From positions 62,001-126,000 of the forward strand of contig NZ_JAFRGN010000007.1 of NCBI RefSeq assembly GCF_017433805.1: DNA of 64,000 nucleotides, written 5' to 3'. This stretch comes from Butyrivibrio sp. Its GTDB lineage: Bacteria > Bacillota > Clostridia > Lachnospirales > Lachnospiraceae. Of the stretch, positions 1-8,723 are shown one piece after another. Under the pieces are notes generated by a model, which did not search any database, had not been told where the DNA came from, and saw only the letters and a list, made by a program, of their open reading frames with translations. Position 1 is the stretch's first letter; every line of letters begins with the position of its first letter. The translations under genes and the position numbers were made by a program.

Positions 1-13
1 TATATGTTACCAT
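1..13 (-). CDS. possible start of next operon gene (13 nt visible)
   Basis: An ATG at 13..11 follows the AsnB stop codon by 11 nt and is preceded by an AAAGGTGA ribosome-binding-like sequence. Only four codons are inside the window, so no product can be named. It is consistent with the leftward operon continuing beyond the edge. Confidence 0.2.
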
Positions 14-24
14 TTGTCACCTTT

Positions 25-1908
25 TCAAACTGATACATTAAAAATCTTAACCCATCTTGCCGAATCGATAATTCTCCACATAAGACCATTTTTAAGCTGT
101 AAATCTTTGTCATCAGATTTTATCCACCTCAATACTCTGTCTGTATCAAATAAATCTTTAAACTCCTTCAGAGCTTTTTCAAGTTCTCTGTGATAAAAAT
201 CCCTATTCTCAGCAAACCATTTCTCACCAGGTGTCTCAAATCCAAATTTACTTATCCTTTTCTGAACTTTTTCTGGTAGTATCCCGCTTAATCCATCTCT
301 TAAAATCGCCTTAGTATACCCATTTCTTAGTTTATACTCAAATGGCATATCATAGACCGTATCTACCAGTCTATAGTCTAAGAAAGGATTTCTCGATTCT
401 ATAGAAAACGCCATTGAATACCTATCACCCTGATGCATCTGATATAAAAGCTCATTTTCCATATAAGTCTTAATAAATGCTTCCGGATTGCGTTTGGGAT
501 AGATCAATTCATTTTTTAAAACATTCTTTATCACCGATTGGCTAAAAGGCAATTTAGCAATTTTCATCAAATAAAGCCTTTTAAGCCCCTTTTCCATAAA
601 CACGGGAGTTAAAAAGCTTTTAATTGCAGATAGCACAACCAATTTATAATTACTTTTTTCAGTAGGCACCCTAAGTCTAATATAGGCATCTACTTCTTTT
701 TTAAAAAGCTTATAATTTAGCATTTTTAGGGCATACAAAAAAAGAACTGTATAAAAATCTGTATACCCTGCAAGCTGTTCGTCAGAGCCTTGCCCATCTA
801 GCATAACTGTCAGGCCATTCTCCTTGGCAGCTTTACACACTGACCATTGAGCAAATCCGGTGGTGCCCGAGATAGGTTCATCCATATGCCAAATAAGTTT
901 ATCCAATTCAGCTATCATCGTCTTTTCATCAGGAAATATTTTATGCGAAGTCACATTAGTATTCTCTAAAACTTCATCAATATATTCCTGTTCATCATAT
1001 TCCTTTTCCTCAAAACATGATGATATAGTATGCTGCTCCTTAAAATCTTCCCTTACACCATCTCGTGTTACTAATCTATCCGCAATACATACTATAGCAG
1101 AACTATCCAATCCCCCTGACAAGAAATAACCAAGTGGAACATCAGAGCGCAACCTAAGCCTTACTGAGTCTTCAAAAACATCTCTAAAGGCATTACATGC
1201 ATCTGCATAAGATTCTTTAAATGATTTGTTCTTATGAACTTCATAGTATTTCTGAATCGTGTATTTATGATTATCAAGTTCGTAAATCAAATTATGTCCA
1301 GGTTTCAACTGATAAATATCTTTAAATAACGTATATGGAGGTCTTTCTATATTACCTCTGATAATATACTGCATCAAAAGCTCTCTATTTGCTCTTGGAT
1401 TATTATCGAGTATTTCAAAGAACTGTTTAATTTCTGAGGCAATCAGAAACATCCCTTCACTTTCAGTGTAGTAAAATGGTTTAACCCCGAACCTATCTCT
1501 GGAGCAAAACAGCTTTTGCTGTTTTTGATCATATAGAACAAATGACCACATGCCATTAAAATGTTCTACGCATTTCTCCCCCCATTCTTTATAAGCAATT
1601 ATCACTACTTCTGTATCGGTCTTTGTTTGAAAAGTATGCCCTCTACTTATTAACTCATCTCTTAGCTCAATATAGTTATAGATCTCTCCGTTGTAAACCA
1701 ACACGAAATTATTAACCTTTTCAAATGGCTGATGTCCATCACTCGATGTATCTATAATAGCTAATCGCCTATGACCAAGAGCAACTTTTTCATCATAAAA
1801 AGTGCCTCTATCATCAGGGCCTCTATGCGCAATTATATCAGTCATCAGCTCAAATTTCGCTTTATCAATGACACCCTTTTGTCTTATACAAGCAGAAATA
1901 CCACACAT
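25..1908 (-). CDS. asnB: asparagine synthase (glutamine-hydrolysing), AsnB family
   Basis: The 627-residue length is normal for AsnB. The protein starts MCGIS, leaving Cys2 as the N-terminal nucleophile of the class II glutamine amidotransferase domain (about residues 2-210, with HRGPDD and YNGEIYNY motifs). The ATP-pyrophosphatase loop SGGLDSS lies at about 262-268 in the C-terminal synthase domain. The family transfers glutamine-derived ammonia to an AMP-activated carboxylate, classically aspartate. Copies inside polysaccharide loci are thought to amidate uronic acids or other sugar acids, and the adjoining amidotransferase, HisF and HisH genes make that plausible here (inference). It lies 15 nt after the WbpG-like gene in the same operon. 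A second AsnB is at 58.1-60.0 kb. Confidence 0.9.
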   Translation of the reverse strand: MCGISACIRQKGVIDKAKFELMTDIIAHRGPDDRGTFYDEKVALGHRRLAIIDTSSDGHQPFEKVNNFVLVYNGEIYNYIELRDELISRGHTFQTKTDTEVVIIAYKEWGEKCVEHFNGMWSFVLYDQKQQKLFCSRDRFGVKPFYYTESEGMFLIASEIKQFFEILDNNPRANRELLMQYIIRGNIERPPYTLFKDIYQLKPGHNLIYELDNHKYTIQKYYEVHKNKSFKESYADACNAFRDVFEDSVRLRLRSDVPLGYFLSGGLDSSAIVCIADRLVTRDGVREDFKEQHTISSCFEEKEYDEQEYIDEVLENTNVTSHKIFPDEKTMIAELDKLIWHMDEPISGTTGFAQWSVCKAAKENGLTVMLDGQGSDEQLAGYTDFYTVLFLYALKMLNYKLFKKEVDAYIRLRVPTEKSNYKLVVLSAIKSFLTPVFMEKGLKRLYLMKIAKLPFSQSVIKNVLKNELIYPKRNPEAFIKTYMENELLYQMHQGDRYSMAFSIESRNPFLDYRLVDTVYDMPFEYKLRNGYTKAILRDGLSGILPEKVQKRISKFGFETPGEKWFAENRDFYHRELEKALKEFKDLFDTDRVLRWIKSDDKDLQLKNGLMWRIIDSARWVKIFNVSV

Positions 1909-1923
1909 ACTATTTCCTTACCC

Positions 1924-3063
1924 TTACTTAATAATCTTATGTTTAATGCTTTGCAAACAGTGTTTCAAAGCTAGCTCGTTTGGATAATCAGCAACAGTTT
2001 TATTGGGCGCAGCTAGTATTTCCTGCCATTCTTGTTCTGAAATATCGAGTTTCTTAAGTACATATTCTGTTTCCTCAGCCATCTGCTCTGGCGTACTTGT
2101 AGGAATCTGAATCTCAGCAAGCCCTTCATCTCTTGTCATTTCTCCGCCTACAATGAGACTAGAAATATGATCTCTGCGCTTCTCCCATCCATATTTCTGA
2201 GGCAGATAAACTTCCTGGAAGAACTTTGTAAACCTTGATTCAAAATGTTTACCACCATAATACTTCCAGCCAAACTCTTTCTCCAAAAGAGCAATTGCTC
2301 CTTTTTTAGAATAATCAATATATTCTAATGGATTAATAAATTTAACCGGATAAAAATATTCATAGCCAAAGTACTGATCCCAAAATGTAATGTGCGGATA
2401 TTTTTTTAGAGATATTTTCCCTCTTCCACACTTTTTATATACACCCTTAATATTTATCCAATCTCTTGGCGATTGCTGGTAAGCATGGGAAAGAATTCCT
2501 TCTGTAGCAAGATTGGCACCATTCATTAAATATTTGATGTGATGTTTCTTGCAGTATTGTCTGACGGCTGCAATAAAACAGTGATCCTGAGGAACATCTT
2601 GATTAGCCAGTCCTGAAAACATATATGCGCGCTGCAATTCCTTAATAGTTGGCCAATCCATAACCACTGTATGAAGATCATATCCTAGTTTAGCGCACAT
2701 CTTTTCGATATTCTGAACTGCTATTTCCGAATTCCATCCAGCATCCACATGAATTGCTAATACTCTAAGTCCATATTCATGACATAAATACAAAAGATAT
2801 GAGCTGTCTACACCACCAGATATTCCTAATGCGCAATCGTATTCATCATTTTTACAGTCTTCCTTCATTTTGTTGATTATTTCAGAAAGCTGTTTTTCTC
2901 CATTATCCTTATAATGGCTATACTGTTTGCATAGATCATCGTACTCATGGCAATAGTTGCAAACACCATTTTCATCAAGCACAAGATTGGGATCGCTGGT
3001 AGTATCCATGATGCATCTGCTACATATTTTGTACTGTATTTTTTTATTTGCTGTAGATTCCAT
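1924..3063 (-). CDS. N-acetyl sugar amidotransferase, WbpG/PseA-like
   Basis: This 379-residue PP-loop protein has SGGVDSS at about residues 80-86. Two CxxC pairs near the N terminus (CSRC at about 14-17 and CNYC at about 36-39) look like a zinc-binding knuckle typical of the family. Known relatives (WbpG, LPS biosynthesis; PseA, pseudaminic acid) convert a sugar N-acetyl group to an acetamidino group, taking ammonia from a HisH/HisF-like glutaminase complex. The next two upstream genes are exactly such HisF- and HisH-like proteins, and the start overlaps the HisF-like gene by 20 nt, so the three products probably act together in the cytoplasm. The exact sugar is inferred from other genes in the locus. 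Confidence 0.88.
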   Translation of the reverse strand: MESTANKKIQYKICSRCIMDTTSDPNLVLDENGVCNYCHEYDDLCKQYSHYKDNGEKQLSEIINKMKEDCKNDEYDCALGISGGVDSSYLLYLCHEYGLRVLAIHVDAGWNSEIAVQNIEKMCAKLGYDLHTVVMDWPTIKELQRAYMFSGLANQDVPQDHCFIAAVRQYCKKHHIKYLMNGANLATEGILSHAYQQSPRDWINIKGVYKKCGRGKISLKKYPHITFWDQYFGYEYFYPVKFINPLEYIDYSKKGAIALLEKEFGWKYYGGKHFESRFTKFFQEVYLPQKYGWEKRRDHISSLIVGGEMTRDEGLAEIQIPTSTPEQMAEETEYVLKKLDISEQEWQEILAAPNKTVADYPNELALKHCLQSIKHKIIK

Positions 3064-3805
3064 TCTCTATTAACTCTTTCTCTTCTGGATAATTAATTAA
3101 TACAGCCTGTTTGTCTCCAAAAAAAACAAAAAGACTACCTGCTGCTACTGCATCTGCCCCTGCGTCTAATGCATATTTTAGATCAGCAACTGTTCTAGCT
3201 CCACCACACGCTATTACAGGAATCTGTACAGCGCTTGAAACTGCAGATATTGTCTTTTGATCATAACCAATTCTCATACCATCATTATCTATAGAGTATA
3301 ACAATATCTCTCCCGCACCATAATCAGCATATTTTACAGCCATATCAACTGGGTTCTGCTTTAATTTCTTACCGCCATCTTCGACATAGCATGAAACTCC
3401 AAATAGCCCTTTTCTATAATCTATAGAACATACAATACTCTGACTACCAAAATATTCCGCTGCCTGTCTTATTAGATTGTAGTTACTAGCAGCAGTATTA
3501 ATCACCACTTTTTCAAATCCTAATCTAAATAGTCTCTTTATCTGATCGATATTATTAATTCCGCCGCCGTAACTAAGAGGCATAAATGCTTCAGAAGCCA
3601 TCTTTTCTAACAGTTCAAAATCTGGTTCTTTATTCTCCTTAGTGGCTGTAATATCAAGAATACATAATTCATCAACATACTTTTCATTAAATATCTTGAT
3701 GGCATTTATCGGATCACCCAAATACTGCGCCTTATCAAATTTCTTGGTTTTTACCAAATTACCATCTTGTATTAGCAAGGTCGGTATCACTCTTGGTCTA
3801 TTCAT
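3044..3805 (-). CDS. HisF-like cyclase-type subunit of a sugar amidination complex
   Basis: The 253-residue protein is a HisF-type (beta-alpha)8 barrel with SYGGGI at about 78-83 and a conserved CGGARTVADL segment near the C terminus. Aligned by eye with imidazole-glycerol-phosphate synthase, the second catalytic Asp is kept (SIDYRK, equivalent to HisF Asp130). The first, normally in an IPCLD motif, is replaced (IPTLL). This fits a HisF paralogue that channels ammonia to the WbpG-like amidotransferase rather than making histidine. It lies 6 nt after the HisH-like gene and overlaps the amidotransferase gene. No other his genes are nearby. Confidence 0.85.
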   Translation of the reverse strand: MNRPRVIPTLLIQDGNLVKTKKFDKAQYLGDPINAIKIFNEKYVDELCILDITATKENKEPDFELLEKMASEAFMPLSYGGGINNIDQIKRLFRLGFEKVVINTAASNYNLIRQAAEYFGSQSIVCSIDYRKGLFGVSCYVEDGGKKLKQNPVDMAVKYADYGAGEILLYSIDNDGMRIGYDQKTISAVSSAVQIPVIACGGARTVADLKYALDAGADAVAAGSLFVFFGDKQAVLINYPEEKELIENGIYSK

Positions 3806-3811
3806 AAACTA

Positions 3812-4423
3812 TCATACCCTGACAAAATTCTTAAATATTTGCATCCCATACTTATGGCTCTTTTCAGGATGAAACTGAAAGCCATATATATTTCCCTTTG
3901 ATATACCCGCCACAAAATCATAACCATAGTTACACGTCATAAGCACATCAGAAGCATCATCGCAAACAGCGTGAAAACTGTGAACAAAGTAGAATCTATT
4001 CTCGTCACGCTGCATATCATCTACGATTGAATCCTCTTTTTTAATGTCCACGTAGCTCCAGCCCATATGAGGGATTTTGTAGTCGTCATTTAGCCGAAAT
4101 CTCACAGAATCAAACGGTAATAAACTAAGGCCCTCCAACTCTCCTTCTTCGCTTTTACGTCCTAACAGCTGCATTCCAAGGCAAATACCCATAATAGGCT
4201 TATTATCTTTAAGCACAGCATCTTTTATTGCGTCAAATAGACCAAAAGAATGCATATTGCTTACTCCCTGATCAAATGCTCCTACTCCAGGGAGAATCAG
4301 CTTATCTGCATTCTTAATATCATCTATGTTTCTGGAAATCTTAACTTCATCATATCCTATTTTATGTAACATATTCTTAATAGAAGCCAGATTTCCCATA
4401 TCATAATCAATAATTACAATCAT
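3812..4423 (-). CDS. HisH-like glutamine amidotransferase subunit
   Basis: This class I glutaminase of about 203 residues keeps the full catalytic triad: Cys in GICLGMQLL and His and Glu in FQFHPEKSH. PGVGAFD near residue 47 is a HisH hallmark. It should hydrolyse glutamine and pass ammonia through the HisF-like partner to the WbpG-like enzyme. The chosen start is the ATG at 4423, with GGTGG 5 nt upstream. A TTG one codon earlier is possible. Its place between the Gfo/Idh oxidoreductase and HisF-like genes supports a sugar-modification role rather than histidine synthesis. Confidence 0.87.
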   Translation of the reverse strand: MIVIIDYDMGNLASIKNMLHKIGYDEVKISRNIDDIKNADKLILPGVGAFDQGVSNMHSFGLFDAIKDAVLKDNKPIMGICLGMQLLGRKSEEGELEGLSLLPFDSVRFRLNDDYKIPHMGWSYVDIKKEDSIVDDMQRDENRFYFVHSFHAVCDDASDVLMTCNYGYDFVAGISKGNIYGFQFHPEKSHKYGMQIFKNFVRV

Positions 4424-4449
4424 CAATCCACCATCTTATTTATAAACAT

Positions 4450-5541
4450 TTATACAGAACCCATTTTGTCAAACCGTCCTTCAAACTCTAATGTTGAACA
4501 GCTGTCTAATGGAAACTTAACCATCTGTCCTGTTGCAGCTGATTTATATATAGCCAAAACAAGCTCAAGAGCTCTTTTACCAGCCTCTGCATCTACATAA
4601 GGTTGCCTATCACTCTGAATTGCGTCAATAACATCAGCATATAATGGTGTATGTCCGAATCCATATACATTAGGCGGATTCTCATGAAACCTAGCCTTAA
4701 CTTCTTCTGGATCATCCAGCATGTCTGAGAAACGCCACTCTTCAATTACATTAACTGATGTACCTCCTGCTTTTACAGTTCCCTTTTCTCCAAAAAGATA
4801 CAACGTTTCTTCAAGATTCTTTGGATAAATGTTGGTAGTTCCCTCTACTATACCGTAAGAACCATTTCTAAACTTAATAAGTGCAATTCCCAGGTCTTCT
4901 GCTTCAATGTAATCATGTTTGAGACGATCAGTCATCCCAACAACGCAGTCAATCTCATCTCCCATCATCCATCTGAGAAGATCAATATTATGGATACACT
5001 GATTCATAAGTGCACCACCGTCCTGTGCCCAAGTTCCTCTCCATTTAGCACGAGAATAATACTCATAATCTCTCGCCCACCTAATATGCGCCGTTCCATG
5101 AAGCAACTTCCCAAATCTCTCCATATCAACAGCTTCTCGAATCTTCTGGATAGACTTGTTAAACCTATTCTGATGGCAAGCACATACTTTTAATCCTTCC
5201 TCCTTTGCTGCCGTAATTATACGATCAGCATCTGCAAGCGATAAAGCTATAGGTTTCTCAATGATTATATTAGCATGTCCTTTTTTTAAGCAATTAATTG
5301 CGATCTCAGCATGTTTGCCTGATTCTGTCGCTATAGCGACTAGTTCTGGTTTTTCCTTATCTAACATTTCAAGGTAATCAGTATAGCAATGTACCTGTTC
5401 AGGCAATTTGAACTTCACCATCTTGTCATGCATATTTTGCTCAACAATATCACAAATAGCCACAATCTCAAGGCCATTATTCTGCGCTGCCACAATATGG
5501 TTAGGTGATATACGGCCACAGCCAATTAACGCATATTTCAT
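4450..5541 (-). CDS. Gfo/Idh/MocA oxidoreductase, WbpB/WlbA-like
   Basis: The 363-residue NAD-dependent sugar dehydrogenase begins with a Rossmann motif (ALIGCGRIS, about residues 3-11), then the EKP motif (about 95-97) and a GGALMNQCIHNIDLLRW catalytic-region segment with the conserved His. The HQNRFNKSIQ and HIRWARD stretches resemble the WbpB/WlbA group, which oxidises C3 of UDP-GlcNAcA to the 3-keto sugar. A matching aminotransferase (34.5 kb), N-acetyltransferase (32.9 kb) and 2-epimerase (25.4 kb) are in the same locus, so it likely starts a diacetamido-uronate pathway (inference). An RBS-like GGGAG precedes ATG 5541. Confidence 0.82.
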   Translation of the reverse strand: MKYALIGCGRISPNHIVAAQNNGLEIVAICDIVEQNMHDKMVKFKLPEQVHCYTDYLEMLDKEKPELVAIATESGKHAEIAINCLKKGHANIIIEKPIALSLADADRIITAAKEEGLKVCACHQNRFNKSIQKIREAVDMERFGKLLHGTAHIRWARDYEYYSRAKWRGTWAQDGGALMNQCIHNIDLLRWMMGDEIDCVVGMTDRLKHDYIEAEDLGIALIKFRNGSYGIVEGTTNIYPKNLEETLYLFGEKGTVKAGGTSVNVIEEWRFSDMLDDPEEVKARFHENPPNVYGFGHTPLYADVIDAIQSDRQPYVDAEAGKRALELVLAIYKSAATGQMVKFPLDSCSTLEFEGRFDKMGSV

Positions 5542-5635
5542 AAACTACTCCCTTTTAAGTCCAAAATAGATGAAAATATTTAACCAATCATTTCATTATA
5601 GCAATATTTCCCCTAAAAGCCAAAACGCTTTATAC

Positions 5636-6734
5636 TCATTCCTTAAGATACTCTAGAACTGGCTTCATAGTAATATTCATATCAGCATTTTTTCTACAAA
5701 AATCAACGATAGTCTCCTTCAGTGTTTCCTTTGTTCCATATTGTTCTAAGTTCTCATAAAAATGCACTATTTTGTCCATATCTATAACAGAACTATCATT
5801 ATTGAACTGGATAAAAAAAGGAACGTCTTTACCTATAAAAATATCTTCTCTACATCCCGACACTATAGGTAGTCCATGTAATAGATACTCTCTAATTTTA
5901 AGCGCACTGGATAGGTATAGTTTTCTTTTATATGCGCCAAAGATTCCGAGCCCAATATCTGCCTTTTTATATACTTCTTCTAGCCTTTCCCCTGTTAATT
6001 TCCCATAAAAAAAAATCGAATCTGTCAATCCAAGTTTTTGAACTAATTTCTTGTAATAATTAAGTTCTGTTCCTTCACCTACCATATGAAACAAAAATTC
6101 GACTTCATGCTCTTCTTCATTGTATTGTTTCAGACCTTTAATAACGCGCTCATACCCATGAGACTTTTGAAAATTCCCAACTGTGAATAGATTTATTACT
6201 TTTTTCTCCATTTCACATTCCTATTCCATTAATAATTCTTATCGTTTTTATTCCCCAAATATAATCATCTTCAGAGAACGTCACCAATCTATCAACGTGC
6301 TTTTTTAGTTGCTTCCTATAATGTCTATCCTTAAAAAACCATGGCCACATAGTACCATTCTGAAAAAGCTCACGATCATAAGGATAGGTCGGTAGCTCAA
6401 ATACCACTTTAGCATCAGGATATTTTTCCCTGATTTTGCTCAAGAAATACATGTATTTTCTGTCCATTACCTGAGCTCGAATATAGAAAAAATGCACTTT
6501 ATTCCCATTAGCTTTTTCTTTTATTTCATCCAGCGCATCTTCATATTTAGCTCCCCATGATCCCCCTGGAAGACGCCATAAAATGGATTTTATAATGTTT
6601 GATTCTTCTTTTTCGATGACTATCCTATCTACATCATACTCCTGTGATAAAGCCTTGATTTGCGCAAGAACTTTTTTCTCAACGCCCAGAAATGCTGTTT
6701 TAGAGCCAATATGTATATAAAATCCTTTTTCCAA
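5636..6734 (-). pseudogene. GT4-type glycosyltransferase split into two reading frames
   Basis: Two frames read through one GT-B glycosyltransferase. The N-terminal half (6734..6213, 173 residues) ends just after INGIG, where GT4 enzymes enter the interdomain linker. The C-terminal half (6211..5636, 191 residues) opens with INLFTVGNFQKSHGYERVI, the classic start of the donor-binding domain, and has a GLPIVSG segment. Together they give about 364 residues, normal for the family. The first frame stops at TGA 6215..6213, with an ATG one base later. Adding one base near GGAATG and one to the A6 run at about 6203 joins the frames sensibly. It may be a pseudogene, a sequencing artefact, or less likely a two-subunit enzyme. 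Confidence 0.7.
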
Positions 6735-6748
6735 CTAACCTACCTCTT

Positions 6749-7621
6749 TTATACAGGAACAATCTTCCATTTATCACAAATAAATGCTTTCATCAACTTC
6801 GTATTTTTCTCTTCATCTTGAAGCCATTTATCCGGAACAAGTACAATCTTATCATCACGATCTGACAACCAAGCAGACCACCAACTAAAAGTCGAATTTG
6901 CTGTAATAAGGCACCTAGCCTTTTTCATCATCAGCATATCGATATCAGCTGAAGAACTGATAGTATTATCTACAAAGGTAACATTTCCGATGTCCGCAAG
7001 ATTCGCTTTACACCAATCTATATCGTCAGAAAAAACATACAGGGGAATATTATTTTCTCCTAGTTCCTTACAAGCAATTGAAACTGCTCTTTTATAGTAT
7101 TCTTTGCTCAAAGAAATATAGATTTTATTATATCCTTCCTGAGTATAATCGCCGCGTCTTACATGAATTGCTATGGCATTATGCGCTTCCAACATATTCA
7201 AAAGTGCATTTTCTTTTTCTGAAACATTCCCAATATAAGACAATTCGTTTCTTATGTCATTTGAAATATTCTCAAAATACTGCTTGTTCTGCCAGTAGCC
7301 ATAGTAAAATCTATAATTAAACAGAAAAACCCTTGGATCCAACTGATATTCAGAATACTCTTTGTAGGTTCCTGCTAGCCAAGCCACAAACGGGATTTTC
7401 TGAAATAGCAGCCTTATTTTATTATAGTATTCATGATTGCAAAAATCATATTTATGAATGTTATAGTTTTGAATGGCTAATTTCCTATCATTTACCGTAC
7501 TATAAAACCCAGTATCAAATTCAATCAAACAATGTTTCCTGTCTTCTAGCATTCTAGCAAATGCATACTGGAACATCTGATTTCCAAGTCCACCATTCAA
7601 GGCAATTATTCTTTTTCTCAT
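6749..7621 (-). CDS. alpha-1,2-fucosyltransferase-like glycosyltransferase (GT11)
   Basis: The 290-residue protein has the GT11 signature: GGLGNQMFQYAFAR at 10-23, HVRRGDY at 153-159 in the donor-site region, and a C-terminal NSTFSWWSAWL segment. The family transfers L-fucose (sometimes other deoxyhexoses) from the GDP sugar to a terminal hexose in alpha-1,2 linkage, in the cytoplasm before export. No GDP-fucose synthesis genes are in the window, so the donor must come from elsewhere or the specificity differs. It lies between a split GT4 and a GT2 gene. A second GT11 gene is at 35.7-36.6 kb. Confidence 0.85.
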   Translation of the reverse strand: MRKRIIALNGGLGNQMFQYAFARMLEDRKHCLIEFDTGFYSTVNDRKLAIQNYNIHKYDFCNHEYYNKIRLLFQKIPFVAWLAGTYKEYSEYQLDPRVFLFNYRFYYGYWQNKQYFENISNDIRNELSYIGNVSEKENALLNMLEAHNAIAIHVRRGDYTQEGYNKIYISLSKEYYKRAVSIACKELGENNIPLYVFSDDIDWCKANLADIGNVTFVDNTISSSADIDMLMMKKARCLITANSTFSWWSAWLSDRDDKIVLVPDKWLQDEEKNTKLMKAFICDKWKIVPV

Positions 7622-7629
7622 AATTTATC

Positions 7630-8688
7630 TCAGCGATATACCATCTTCTTAAAACGAAAAAGCATCCTATCTACCATATGAAGCATCACGAGTTTTTTAT
7701 TTATGTATAGACGATATCTTAGCTTATTTATAAACTTCAACTTTATTTCCTTTTTATTAGACACGAAGAAGTTCTTATTATCTTCCAAAATGCCACTTAA
7801 TGCCACTTTCTTTTCACTCAAGCTTATATCTCGTTTATTGTATTTAAATAAATGCTCCATTACTGTATTCAGCGCATTGGAATCATATGATAATAATAGT
7901 TCATTGGCTTCAGATGAACTATACTTTTGATCATCACAGATTTTCTGTACAATTCCTCTCACCTTGCTATATATATAAATCGCATCCCTAATATCCTTTT
8001 CGCTTTTATAATGAACAATACTATCATCCCTCAATATATAATTGTAAAGGCATTCATTTATTAACAAAAAGTCAGAAGCATATTTGATAATATATGCTGT
8101 CTGAAGCTTATCTTCACCAATATTAACTGCACAATCATATATTTCATCTATGTGTTCTTTAAGGAAGTTCCCTTTTACAACTTTCCCCCATACACGATTA
8201 TATTTGTCAGTACCGGCAAATTTCTCTAGCATTGACTCTTTAGAAATAGATTCTGTTTCAAAATTAGTTATAAAACTCTTTTTTTTACCATTTTCACTGC
8301 ATAGATAATATCCGCAAACCAATACATCAGGTCGACTTTTACTTATGTAGCGATCAATTACCTCTAAAAAATCATCTTCGATATAATCATCAGAATCAAC
8401 AAAAATATAATACTCTCCTGATGCATTTTTTACTCCAGTAGCTCTAGCCTGTAAAAGTCCCAAATTACTCTGACGAAATACAAATATGTTCGAATATTTA
8501 GCAGCATATCCATCACATATTTTGCCGGAATTATCTGTAGATCCATCATCCACCAAAATCATTTCACAATATGATTCGAATAATGGTTGGCTCAATATAG
8601 ATTCTATACACCTATCTATATATTTTTCCACATTATATACTGGAATCAAAAAACTATATTTAATATTTCTTTTTTTTTCGTTAAGCAT
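7630..8688 (-). CDS. family 2 glycosyltransferase
   Basis: This 352-residue GT-A enzyme has an N-terminal FLIPVYN motif at about 13-19, VDDGSTDNSG at about 44-53 and the metal-binding VDSDDYI at about 97-103. The remaining 200 residues are the variable acceptor region, with no transmembrane segment in the core. It should add one sugar to a lipid-linked precursor at the inner membrane face. It sits directly after the GT11 gene in the operon, 9 nt apart. Donor and acceptor cannot be deduced. Confidence 0.85.
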   Translation of the reverse strand: MLNEKKRNIKYSFLIPVYNVEKYIDRCIESILSQPLFESYCEMILVDDGSTDNSGKICDGYAAKYSNIFVFRQSNLGLLQARATGVKNASGEYYIFVDSDDYIEDDFLEVIDRYISKSRPDVLVCGYYLCSENGKKKSFITNFETESISKESMLEKFAGTDKYNRVWGKVVKGNFLKEHIDEIYDCAVNIGEDKLQTAYIIKYASDFLLINECLYNYILRDDSIVHYKSEKDIRDAIYIYSKVRGIVQKICDDQKYSSSEANELLLSYDSNALNTVMEHLFKYNKRDISLSEKKVALSGILEDNKNFFVSNKKEIKLKFINKLRYRLYINKKLVMLHMVDRMLFRFKKMVYR

Positions 8689-8723
8689 CGCTAGCCTTTC
8701 ATCACATCAATATTCCAATCCCC

